Under the pieces are notes generated by a model, which saw only the letters and a list, made by a program, of their open reading frames with translations, was not told the origin of the DNA and ran no database searches. A DNA stretch of 64,000 nucleotides, taken from positions 1 through 64,000 of the forward strand of contig JAJCYH010000024.1 of assembly GCA_029262995.1 (NCBI GenBank), written 5' to 3'. Below, one piece after another: positions 9,957-19,484 of the stretch. Both the position numbers and the translations under genes were made by a program. The number at the start of each line of letters is the position of its first letter. Within the stretch, counting starts at the first letter, position 1. This stretch comes from Saprospiraceae bacterium. GTDB taxonomy: Bacteria > Bacteroidota > Bacteroidia > Chitinophagales > Saprospiraceae.

Positions 9957-10179
9957 AACAAGAATCAAGCTCAATATATAATCCAATATATCCACCTTGG
10001 TGTTAAATGGCGGCAAGCTGACCCCCCGAATGGCGAATTAATTGAATATAATAAAACGAACCATAATGAGCCTTTAAACACAGTATTAGATAAAGGATCT
10101 TTTCTTGGGGATGACCAAGTTATATCATCTATTAACAATGGGGTTAGATTATTTAAGACAGAAGTGCAGTCGAAATAAT
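9957..10179 (+). pseudogene. 5'-truncated coding remnant
   Basis: Start-less open frame KNQAQYIIQYIHLGVKWRQADPPNGELIEYNKTNHNEPLNTVLDKGSFLGDDQVISSINNGVRLFKTEVQSK*. Confidence 0.4.
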
Positions 10180-10891
10180 TCTATTAGATTTGAAAATTTC
10201 ATTTCATTTGATTTGGACAATAATGGTCATCTCCCTTATATATTAATGAATTGCTATCGTTTATTCTAACAAAAGAATCTTTGGCAAATAAGCAATGACA
10301 TAACTAGTGGAAGCATCCAATTCATCACTAAAAATCAATATCTTATTGTCGTACAATTGCATTCCTCAGCAACTTTAGAATTTTTAATAATATACTTGGT
10401 TAATGTGAACGTGGGATCAGAATCAGCGATTGATTTAATAAATCCGAAGGGTATTTGCCTGATTATATGATAAGGGTGTAAATTAATAAATCGGGCTTTA
10501 GGTATGTTTCTAGAATTACAATAGTACTGATATATCACTTGTTTTTGCTGAATTTTACCGCTGGCCCTTCCTTATATCTTCCATTTTTGTTCAGCTGTCA
10601 TCTTAACACTGTGCTTAATTAATGATTGAACAAAACATCTCCCAATGGAGCTAAAGCATTGGAATGCTGTACGATAATATTCACTGAAAGTTGTCCATTG
10701 GGGTTTGGACCTTCGATCACAGTTATAAAATCATGTAGCTTAGAACAAAAGATTAAAAGACTGAGCTAGCAAAAGTATTTTGACTATTTTAATGAATGAA
10801 AGGAGAAGCATCTCAATTTACATAACTAAAAAGAATTGATAATTTACCATATCTAACTCAAATTCTATCAACTTCAATAATTTAAAAAACA

Positions 10892-11401
10892 ATGATCTCT
10901 TACTTGGTTCTGAAATCTAAATATCTGTGGATTCCTCTCCTCCTGCTATACTCAATATTGCATCTGTCAAAGTTAGAATTGTATCCATTATGCTTGTTTG
11001 GTATGTACTCATTAACTATAGAGCAAGGCCCAAAAGATTACAGTATCTATACGATTGAAGTAGACCAGAAAGTATTAGATTATAAGAAATTACGCTACAA
11101 GAAGTTTCTTATACTTTATAACACGCTTAAAAAATATGACAGAATCATTAACAACGAAAATATTGATCCAGCAGCGTCTACACTTAGAAAAACAATGCAA
11201 CGGATTCCAGGAAAGTGGTTAGATAAAAGGCTCGAAGGACCATATCATTATCGCGAAGCTGAAGTAGAGCTAATTGCCTGGTTGCATAGATTATTGGACA
11301 TTCCTGAATCATCAATTATCACAATCAAAAAACAAGATTATATTCTAACCACTGATCATAACGTTTCCGCGATTGACTCCAAAATTATTGCTGGTGAATA
11401 A
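10892..11401 (+). CDS. Hypothetical membrane-anchored protein
   Basis: 169 aa, N-terminal TM segment; 3' end overlaps the next ORF. Confidence 0.6.
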   Translation: MISYLVLKSKYLWIPLLLLYSILHLSKLELYPLCLFGMYSLTIEQGPKDYSIYTIEVDQKVLDYKKLRYKKFLILYNTLKKYDRIINNENIDPAASTLRKTMQRIPGKWLDKRLEGPYHYREAEVELIAWLHRLLDIPESSIITIKKQDYILTTDHNVSAIDSKIIAGE

Positions 11402-12257
11402 ATTAAGTCAATATAACAACTTCTTGATTTACTACTGTCTGCTCTTTTTATTGTTTTACATATTTAGGCTTATAGATGAATTGACAATCACTCAACTCAT
11501 GCAACCCTATTTCTATGAACCACATGAAGATCCCCTTGCCTGGATTTTTATATCATCGGGTATTCCTGAATTTGTTATAAATCATAGATGGATTTCTATA
11601 AGCTTAGATATTTTGGTGCCGTTGTTGGTCATAATTATTTTGTTATTGGCGATTAATAAAAACCGAAATTACAAGCTTTTGCTTTTACATTTATTACTCT
11701 TTAATTTTTATCTATTTGTTGTATTCAGCTATCCGACACTCTCTATTAAAAAGTATTTGGGTTTAACGCTTTTACCGATCCTTTTTTTGGCAAAAGATGA
11801 CAAGACGTACAAATTGCTTTTTTCTGTATTTAGGTACTTTGTCCTATTTATTTTTAGCTCTTCGGCTTTGTGGAAAATATTTAGAGGCTCTGTCATCCAA
11901 AAGGATCAGTTTGTTTATATATTACAACATCAACATATAGATCAGTTTCATTTTTATCCTGATCATCTTGTTTCTTTGATTGCACAGTATATCATTGGAC
12001 ATCCTACTTTAGCAAGCATACTTTTCCTATGTGCCATTGGTATTCAGTTGGCTTTTACTATTGGATTTATCACTAGGAAATGGGATCGTGTCCTGGCTCT
12101 TCTACTTTGTGTATTTGTATTATTCGATTTTCTTTTTATGAGGATTGAATATTGGGAATTTTTGGTTTTTCTACCTTTGTTTTTCTCGACTAATAAAAAA
12201 GAAAGAGTAAACAATATTATTCGTGATACAGAGAATAATTTAAAAGTAAAAAATTGA
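11394..12257 (+). CDS. Multi-pass membrane protein (HTTM-like)
   Basis: Many TM helices; probable GTG start overlapping the previous stop (gtgaataa). Confidence 0.6.
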   Translation: MNKLSQYNNFLIYYCLLFLLFYIFRLIDELTITQLMQPYFYEPHEDPLAWIFISSGIPEFVINHRWISISLDILVPLLVIIILLLAINKNRNYKLLLLHLLLFNFYLFVVFSYPTLSIKKYLGLTLLPILFLAKDDKTYKLLFSVFRYFVLFIFSSSALWKIFRGSVIQKDQFVYILQHQHIDQFHFYPDHLVSLIAQYIIGHPTLASILFLCAIGIQLAFTIGFITRKWDRVLALLLCVFVLFDFLFMRIEYWEFLVFLPLFFSTNKKERVNNIIRDTENNLKVKN

Positions 12258-12467
12258 ATAAACAGACAAATATTTATTACAACATGTCCATTCGATGAAC
12301 ATAATATTAAAGCAAAGCATAATTAATATCTGTAATGACGAAATTGAAAAATAATGGAGTAAATGTTGGACTCTCTTTCTATGCTTTTTTTTTGCAAAAA
12401 AAAATGATACAAACTTCTAATGGAAGTAGCAGAATGGTGGACCATGAAACATAAGATATAGAATCAA

Positions 12468-12695
12468 ATGAAATTCTTTTGGAAAGAAGTTATATTTCTA
12501 GTCCTTATTGTGAGAAATAATATGACAGCAAAATTTGGTCACACACCACAAAATAGAACAGCTTTTAAATATTGGTTTGGACTATATTGTACAAATTGTG
12601 GTGAGATAATACCTTGTTTAGGAAATGGATTAAGTTTTCTAATTCTTGTGATTGCATTTCCAATTGAAGCCATATTTACGGGATATGCTATTTAA
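12468..12695 (+). pseudogene. Short zinc-ribbon/TM fragment
   Basis: KYWFGLYCTNCGEIIPCLGNGLSFLILVIAFPI resembles part of a small zinc-ribbon membrane protein. Confidence 0.35.
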
Positions 12696-12716
12696 TATAC
12701 TAGAAGGATCTCTACG

Positions 12717-14627
12717 CTAAGCTTTATCAGCTATTGCTTTGACCACATCAGGATTCAATAAAGTTGAAATATCACCAAACTCAGATTTCTCACCTTCAGC
12801 AATTTTTCTAAGAATTCTTCTCATTATTTTACCTGACCTGGTTTTGGGAAGCCCTGGTACTATTAGCACTTTATCGGGTTTTGCAATTTTACCAATTCCT
12901 TCGATTACAGATCCCATAATTGATTCGACTAATTCGTCAGAATCCGCGCTTCCATCAGATTCTGAAACTACAAAAGCATATATGCCCTGGCCTTTTATTG
13001 CATGAGGAAAGCCAACAACAGCAGATTCAATGGCGTATTTATTGGTATTGATCGCATCTTCTATTTCGGCTGTTCCAAATCGATGTCCTGAAACGTTGAT
13101 TACGTCATCCACTCTTCCAATTATTCTATACATGCCATCTTTATCTCTCTTGGCACCATCACCAGTAAAATAGTAATTCTTATAATCCGAGAAGTAAGTA
13201 ATTCTACAGCGTTCATGATCACCATAGGTCGTTCTTATTATTGAAGGCCATGGGAATTTAATACAGAGGAGTCCTTCTTTTTCGTTTTTTGTAATCTCAC
13301 TTCCTTCTTCGTCTAACAAAACAGCTTGAATCCCAGGAAGCGGATATCCTGCATGGGTTGGTTTCATGGGAGAAAGATTTCCCAAACCTGAAAGCATGAT
13401 TCCTCCTGTCTCTGTTTGCCACCATGTATCCACTATAGAGCAATTGTTTTTTCCAATGTTTTTATAATACCAATTCCATGCTTCTTCATTGATTGGTTCT
13501 CCCACTGAACCTATTACTTTAAGACTATTCAAATTGCAATTGTTTACATAATCCAGTCCGTGAGCCATTAAGGCACGTATGGCTGTAGGTGCTGTATAAA
13601 ATTGATTGACTTTATATTTATCGCATATCTGCCAAAATCTTGAGGCATCAGGGTATGTTGGTACACCTTCAAAGAGAACAGAACTGGCACCTGACAACAA
13701 AGGACCGTATACAATATAAGAGTGACCAGTAATCCATCCAATATCTGCTGTACACCAAAATACATCACCTTCTTCATATTGGAAGACATTCTGAAAAGAG
13801 TAAGCAGTATAGATCATGAAACCTGCACAGCTATGAACAACCCCTTTGGGTTTGCCTGTTGAACCAGAAGTATATAAAATAAACAATGGGTCTTCTGATT
13901 CCATTGTTTCGGCTTCACATTCATTATGCATATTCGCAATCAGTGTATGATAATCAAGGTCTCTTCCTTCTTTCATCTCTGGCTTGCTATGAATACAATC
14001 CAAAACAATCACATGTTCGACTGAAGTGCAATTCAATAAGGCGATATCTGTCATTTCTTTTAGAGGCACTTGTTTGCTTCCCCTATGAAGTCCGTCAGCC
14101 GTGATTACCAATTTTGCTGAAGCATCATTAATCCTATCTGCAAGTGCATTGGAAGAAAAACCAGCAAATACTATAGAATGAACAGCTCCAATTCTTGCGC
14201 ATGCAATTATTGAAACGATGGCTTCCAAAGTCATCGGCATGTATATACAAACGCGATCGCCTTTTTTAATACCAAGAGATTTAAGCGCATTGGCAGCTTT
14301 ACAGACTTTATGATAGAGATCTTTGTAAGTTATATTTGTATCATGGGCCTCTGGGTCATTGGGTTCCCAGTAGAATGCTATTTTGTCACCACTATTATCA
14401 AGATGAACGTCCAGCATGTTTTCAGTAATGTTTAATTGACCACCATTAAACCATTTAATGAATGGCTCAGCAAAATTCCATTCAAGGACTTTATCCCAAG
14501 ATTTTTTCCAGTGAAACTGGTCAGCAACATTGCTCCAGAATTTTTCGGGATCTTGTACACTCTCATTGTATATCTGCTTGTAATCTTCAAATGATTTAAT
14601 TCTTAAATCCATAGTACTTATTTGCAT
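12717..14627 (-). CDS. acs: Acetyl-CoA synthetase
   Basis: 636 aa; YTSGSTGKPKGVVH, DTWWQTETGG, TGDGAKRD, KTRSGKIMRR. Confidence 0.97.
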   Translation of the reverse strand: MQISTMDLRIKSFEDYKQIYNESVQDPEKFWSNVADQFHWKKSWDKVLEWNFAEPFIKWFNGGQLNITENMLDVHLDNSGDKIAFYWEPNDPEAHDTNITYKDLYHKVCKAANALKSLGIKKGDRVCIYMPMTLEAIVSIIACARIGAVHSIVFAGFSSNALADRINDASAKLVITADGLHRGSKQVPLKEMTDIALLNCTSVEHVIVLDCIHSKPEMKEGRDLDYHTLIANMHNECEAETMESEDPLFILYTSGSTGKPKGVVHSCAGFMIYTAYSFQNVFQYEEGDVFWCTADIGWITGHSYIVYGPLLSGASSVLFEGVPTYPDASRFWQICDKYKVNQFYTAPTAIRALMAHGLDYVNNCNLNSLKVIGSVGEPINEEAWNWYYKNIGKNNCSIVDTWWQTETGGIMLSGLGNLSPMKPTHAGYPLPGIQAVLLDEEGSEITKNEKEGLLCIKFPWPSIIRTTYGDHERCRITYFSDYKNYYFTGDGAKRDKDGMYRIIGRVDDVINVSGHRFGTAEIEDAINTNKYAIESAVVGFPHAIKGQGIYAFVVSESDGSADSDELVESIMGSVIEGIGKIAKPDKVLIVPGLPKTRSGKIMRRILRKIAEGEKSEFGDISTLLNPDVVKAIADKA

Positions 14628-14859
14628 CTAAAGTTAATATTTCAATTTTTATAAATGGATAGGGTAGTTCAAATTTGTTAATAATTTGGACAATTTCTTA
14701 AAATAGGAATATAAAGTTTATTTCCTAGATAATACATATAAACGAACCAAATGAATTCAAAAGCAATGCGTAACACCAATTCCATTAAATAATTGCGGCA
14801 ATAGAATTGACACTTTAAAAATAAGTGACTGTGAATATTCAGGAAGTATACCTAAAAGG

Positions 14860-15003
14860 GAGATATTTTCTTTAGCAAAAGAATTTCAGAACATTCCAGT
14901 ATCTGAGATTATAAAATTGATGAAAGATGATAATTCTGATCACCAAATAGGTGCTGTTTCCATCCTAGAATGGAAATCCAGAAATAAGAAAACCTCTGCG
15001 TAG
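14860..15003 (+). pseudogene. Fragment of an AlkD-like (DNA alkylation repair, HEAT-repeat) protein
   Basis: SIPKREIFSLAKEFQNIPVSEIIKLMKDDNSDHQIGAVSILEWKSRNKKTSA*; the stop codon coincides with the start of repeat R1 copy C. Confidence 0.5.
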
Positions 15004-15260
15004 GAGAGGGTAGTGGAATATAACTTCCTAATTAATAATGCTAATTAGCTAATTTAATTCCCTTCAGGAAAACTATTTCGATCACTATCAACCATGAGCT
15101 ATCGGGTTACAGTTGTTATTATAAGTTGTAATTTTTAATATTAGCTTGAACGCAAGATAGATGTTAAAATTATTGTTTAACTGGTGTTATTAACGATATT
15201 TCTCTTTTTTATAAAAATTATGTGTATTTTTTTTTAGTGGTGTTAATAGTTACCTATAAT
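15001..15260 (+). repeat. Dispersed repeat R1, copy C
   Basis: TAGGAGAGGGTAGTGGAATATAAC..ATCAACCATGAGCTATCGGGTT...TTTCTCTTTTTTATAAAAATTATG...GTTACCTATAAT. Confidence 0.8.
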
Positions 15261-15357
15261 CCAATAGAAAAGAAATTGAATCTATTGAACTAAAACTCAT
15301 TTTAATTAGTTTAAATGTACAGGTATTATACGTACATTTATAATAAAACAACTTAAA

Positions 15358-15672
15358 ATGCTTACAATTGAACAGTTATCAAAAGAAATTAAACCTGAAT
15401 TAGCGAAAAAAGAAGCAAGACTTGATATACGCTTGAATGCAGTATACAAGATGTTTTTGAAACAAGTGTACAAACCTGCTGGCTATAGGTCCTTAAGTGC
15501 TTTCATATTGCAAGCTGCTATAGAAAAAGCTGAAAAAATAATCGAAAAAGAAAAAGCAATACTTGCCTCTGAAAAAGATAAACAAGTATTTTTCTCAGCT
15601 CTATTAAAAACTGCTGAACCAAATGAAGCACTTAAGAAGGCAACTAAAGAATTTAAAAAATCTATTAAATAG
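15358..15672 (+). CDS. DUF1778/TacA-like antitoxin
   Basis: ARLDIRLNAVYKMFLKQVYKPAGYRSLSAFILQAAIEKAEKIIEKE...FFSALLKTAEPNEALKKA; directly upstream of a GNAT ORF. Confidence 0.75.
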   Translation: MLTIEQLSKEIKPELAKKEARLDIRLNAVYKMFLKQVYKPAGYRSLSAFILQAAIEKAEKIIEKEKAILASEKDKQVFFSALLKTAEPNEALKKATKEFKKSIK

Positions 15673-15674
15673 TT

Positions 15675-16181
15675 GTGGATTATTTAACTGTACCTCTTAA
15701 AAAGTCATTTATTAGGAAAGAATTCGATTGTGGAAAACAATCCTTGAATGATTACATCAAAACTCAAGTTAGTCAAGACATCAAGAAGCAGCTTGCTGTA
15801 TGCTTTGTTCTATTAAACTCGGATCAAAAAACAGTAGATGGTTACTATACACTATCAAATGGAAGTATTCCTTATGAAGATGTACCAGAAAATTTTAAGA
15901 AGAAGTATCCACAATCATATGATTACATCCCTGTTACATTATTAGGCAGATTAGCATTAGACAAACAGATAAAAGGTCAAGGATTTGGAAGTAGAATACT
16001 AATAGATGCTTTAAAAAGAAGCTTGACAGTAGCTGAACAAGAATTAGGATCTGTTGCAGTAATAGTAGATCCACTTGATGAAGAAGCTGAAAATTATTAT
16101 CATCATTTTGGATTTGTTAAAATTCCCAATAGCGGTAAAATGTTTTTGGATATGAAAACTATCAAGAAGTTAAAACTGTGA
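15675..16181 (+). CDS. GNAT-family acetyltransferase, TacT-like toxin
   Basis: LLGRLALDKQIKGQGFGSRILIDALKR...NYYHHFGF; GTG start. Confidence 0.8.
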   Translation: MDYLTVPLKKSFIRKEFDCGKQSLNDYIKTQVSQDIKKQLAVCFVLLNSDQKTVDGYYTLSNGSIPYEDVPENFKKKYPQSYDYIPVTLLGRLALDKQIKGQGFGSRILIDALKRSLTVAEQELGSVAVIVDPLDEEAENYYHHFGFVKIPNSGKMFLDMKTIKKLKL

Positions 16182-16185
16182 ATGA

Positions 16186-16247
16186 CTATAGGTAATAAAT
16201 AAGGATTCAAGTGGTCGGAACGACCGAACGTGAATCTTGTGTTGAAC
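16186..16247 (+). other. attC-like hairpin candidate 5 (5' part of R2 copy 2)
   Basis: CTATAGGTAAT...GATTCAAGTGGTCGG-aacga-CCGAACGTGAATC...GTTGAAC (fits GTTRRRY). Confidence 0.5.
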
Positions 16248-16412
16248 CATATCGCAGGCAGAAGTAGGAGAAATCAAATTATCTTTCTCTAAATTTAAAG
16301 TGAATTGGCTGGTTGGATCTAGTTGTTAGTAAACTACTTTGATTACTTTCTATATTATTTCAATGTTCCACTTCATTTCTAGCTTTATTTTTTATTTCAG
16401 TTTACCTTTTTT
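16195..16412 (+). repeat. Dispersed repeat R2, copy 2
   Basis: AAGGATTCAAGTGGTCGGAACGACCGAACGTGAATCTTGTGTTGAAC...; matches 9670-9890. Confidence 0.85.
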
Positions 16413-16658
16413 TTCAAAGCGCGTGCATAACAATATCAGGTCTAGAACATATACATACTTCCCCTTATATAGGTGGTTTGATAACCATTGGAATTAGATA
16501 CAAATTGAATAAATATTCAATAAGCGGCAATAGGATGAATTAAATACGACAAGTAACAGAAGGTGATGGCAATATGTTTTCCTTCGTTGAAAGACGCAGC
16601 ATACCATTATACATTTACTGCTCAAATATAGCCATTTAGGATAACAAATTAGAGTACT

Positions 16659-16828
16659 GTCAACCATGATCTATCAGTTATGGTTGTGAATATGAGATGT
16701 AATTTTCGTTGTTAGCTTAAACGTAAGATAAATGTTAAAATTATTGTTTAACTGGTGTAATAAACAATATTTCTACTTTTTATAAAAATTATGTGTACCT
16801 TTTGTAGTGGTGTTTATCGACAATAAGA
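16659..16828 (+). repeat. Dispersed repeat R1, copy D (3' core only)
   Basis: GTCAACCATGATCTATCAGTTATGGTTGTGAATATGAG...ATAAATGTTAAAATTATTGTTTAACTGGTGTAATAAACAATATTTC. Confidence 0.8.
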
Positions 16829-16861
16829 TTTTAAAAAACACGCGAAAATGAAAATTAAGTT

Positions 16862-18022
16862 ATGAAGCTTTCCATTATAGCAATTCTATTATTAAATGCA
16901 GTTCATACTATTGCATCAGGGGGTTATAATGTAAACATGAATAATATTGACAAACTTGCAGAACAACATGAATACATTGCTTTGATAGAAATCGAGAATA
17001 TTTACCTTGATAAAATAATAATAAGCACGATTAGACAATACAAAGGAAAACACAAATCCAAACTAAAAGTATTTGGAAATACTTCATTAAGAAATGTAAT
17101 AATTTCAGGAAATCCAAATGTGAAAATTGGGCAAAAGTGGATCATTTTGGCCACTGAAAATTCGTCAGTTAAGTTTAGAAGATTTCAGGCAAAATTATAC
17201 TCAACTGTAGACAATTTTATTGATCGTTCACCACACAGTGGATTTAGAATTGAGGATCGGTTACATGAAATATTCAAAATGAAGCGAATTGACATTTATA
17301 ATGAAATCTTAAATCGTGGAGATTCAAAACATGAACTATCATACAAGAATAATAAAATTGAATGCAAGAAGAAATATTGCTATCCAAATGGGAAAAAATA
17401 TAGAATAGAACGATACAAAAATGAGAAATTAGAAGGGAAAACTATTGAGTATTATAGAAATGGAGAAAAATCCAAAATTTATAATTATCGTATGGATACA
17501 ATCTATTCCATCAAAACCTTTGGAGCAGATAAAAAAGAAATACTTACAACTAAATTTGGGGAATTTAAAGAAATGATTTATGGAAATAATATAAAAACTA
17601 CAATTCTGACATCAGAGCGAAATTCTTCAAATAAATTAATTCATAAAATTAAACGATCTAAATACAAAGATGGAAAAATAGAATATTATTACGATGAATA
17701 TCTAGATGACTTAACGAGGTTTCCCGACGAAATAAGGATTAATTTAAACATTGAATTGCAAAATCAAGCAGTGCAACTAGGACCGAGAAGAGAAGTCGTA
17801 TCTGTTGAAATAATTGAAATAGATAAAAAACCTGAAAACCTAATTACGTTTTTAGAGTATGACGTAAACTGGAATCCCTTAGATAAAAAAATTGTTTTCT
17901 ATACTCCATCCTTAGGAATATTTAAAGAAGTACACCCAGACAATGAGATTTACATAGTTGAGAATCAAACAGAAATAAAAAAAGTAATTGCCAAAACCGA
18001 CGAAATAATTAATAAAATTTGA
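16862..18022 (+). CDS. Hypothetical secreted protein with MORN-like segment
   Basis: Signal peptide; KYCYPNGKKYRIERYKNEKLEGKTIEYYRNGEKSKIYNY. Confidence 0.6.
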   Translation: MKLSIIAILLLNAVHTIASGGYNVNMNNIDKLAEQHEYIALIEIENIYLDKIIISTIRQYKGKHKSKLKVFGNTSLRNVIISGNPNVKIGQKWIILATENSSVKFRRFQAKLYSTVDNFIDRSPHSGFRIEDRLHEIFKMKRIDIYNEILNRGDSKHELSYKNNKIECKKKYCYPNGKKYRIERYKNEKLEGKTIEYYRNGEKSKIYNYRMDTIYSIKTFGADKKEILTTKFGEFKEMIYGNNIKTTILTSERNSSNKLIHKIKRSKYKDGKIEYYYDEYLDDLTRFPDEIRINLNIELQNQAVQLGPRREVVSVEIIEIDKKPENLITFLEYDVNWNPLDKKIVFYTPSLGIFKEVHPDNEIYIVENQTEIKKVIAKTDEIINKI

Positions 18023-18029
18023 ATACTAA

Positions 18030-18108
18030 ATAAATAAAGCCGATAATATATATCAGATTATTTCTCTTCGTACCTCAGAGAGACGATCGATATATTCATC
18101 CGTTGAGT
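18030..18108 (+). other. attC-like imperfect hairpin candidate 6
   Basis: GATAATATATATC(18042)...TTTCTCTTCGTACCTCAGAGAGA...GATATATTCATC(18089-18100)-c-GTTGAGT. Confidence 0.5.
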
Positions 18109-18170
18109 TTGCTTCAATTTGGTACAAAAAAACAATATCTATTCAATAATATTTAATTAATATCAAAACC

Positions 18171-19394
18171 ATGAGAAAAGTACTTTGTATGTATGGTTTA
18201 CTTGGAATCATATTAATTGTATCATGTAGTAAGCAAAATGCGGAAGCTATTTTAAACAAAGCGTATCAAAAATGCCAATCAATAGATTCGGGTCACTATG
18301 AAATGACACACTACATGAAATATATGTCTGGTAAAGACACTTCCTCAAGTGTTTATAGTTGCTACTTTAAGAAACTTCAAGATGATAGTCTTTATTCATC
18401 TGCTTTTCATTATAAAAAATCATATGATGGAGGATATTTAGGAGATATAATGTATACTGGAGAAGACTTTGTAAGATACTCCATTGAAGATAGTTCGGGG
18501 GTAATAATGTCAAAAACTCTTTGGGCGGAAGATATTGATGCATACAGCCATAATTATACTTTTTACACACCTCTAATAGATAGAGAAAGCCATCCTATGC
18601 CTTATGATAGTGCTTTTGTTGATGATAAAAATATATTCTCCCTTATTGGTGAAGAAATAATAAATAATATTAATTGTTACCATATCAGGATGAACACAAT
18701 TCCCAAAAATGACAGTACTGACAGTATGAAAACATTACGCAAAGAATGCAATTACTGGATTAGTAAACAAGATTATTTACCAATACAATATTCGATTGCT
18801 TTTGATTTAGTAATGAATAATGATACCATGTATCAATTTGAAAGAAATGTATTGTCAAATTATGAATTGAATACGATCAATGATAAAAATCAATTAAAAT
18901 TAGAGTCCATTCCTAAATACATTAATCTTAAAGACTATACACCGTACAAAAGTCCAGAATTATTGCCAAAGGATACAATTGCACCAAATTGGTCATTACG
19001 CTCACTGGAGGATGAAATTATTAATTTGTCAGACTTCAAAGGCCAACTACTACTGATTGACTTTTTCTATAAATCTTGTTATCCATGCATGTTGGCATTA
19101 CCTGCTTTACAAAGGTTGCATGAAAAATATTCAGAAAAAGGTCTAAAGGTAATTGGGATAGATCCATATGATACTAAAGAAAAAGACGAAATAGATACTT
19201 TTTTAGCAAAACGAGGTGTTACGTATACAGTATTATTAGGGGGAAAAGATGTTGCAAAAGACTATCATGTTTCTGGTTATCCAACAATCTATCTTATAGA
19301 TAGACAAGGGAAAATATTGTTCACACAAGTTGGCTACGGAGATGGAACAGAAGTAAAAATTGAAGAGATAATTAAAAATAATATTTCAAATTAA
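18171..19394 (+). CDS. Thioredoxin-fold (TlpA-like) lipoprotein
   Basis: Lipobox IVSCSK; APNWSLRSLEDEIINLSDFKGQLLLIDFFYKSCYPCMLALPALQRL. Confidence 0.85.
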   Translation: MRKVLCMYGLLGIILIVSCSKQNAEAILNKAYQKCQSIDSGHYEMTHYMKYMSGKDTSSSVYSCYFKKLQDDSLYSSAFHYKKSYDGGYLGDIMYTGEDFVRYSIEDSSGVIMSKTLWAEDIDAYSHNYTFYTPLIDRESHPMPYDSAFVDDKNIFSLIGEEIINNINCYHIRMNTIPKNDSTDSMKTLRKECNYWISKQDYLPIQYSIAFDLVMNNDTMYQFERNVLSNYELNTINDKNQLKLESIPKYINLKDYTPYKSPELLPKDTIAPNWSLRSLEDEIINLSDFKGQLLLIDFFYKSCYPCMLALPALQRLHEKYSEKGLKVIGIDPYDTKEKDEIDTFLAKRGVTYTVLLGGKDVAKDYHVSGYPTIYLIDRQGKILFTQVGYGDGTEVKIEEIIKNNISN

Positions 19395-19484
19395 TTAGAA
19401 CGAAAGCAGAACATCCTATAGCCATAACTTTCACAGAAGCTCAGACAAATGGCTATTGGCAAGACGTTGTGCGTAGAAACATAT

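Noticed and set aside
10335-10538. Minus-strand 67 aa ORF
   Set aside because: Possibly a remnant but no recognisable family and no supporting signals; not called.
12739-14104. + strand ORFs 12739-13005 and 13886-14104
   Set aside because: Antisense to acs, no recognisable domain, low-quality translations.
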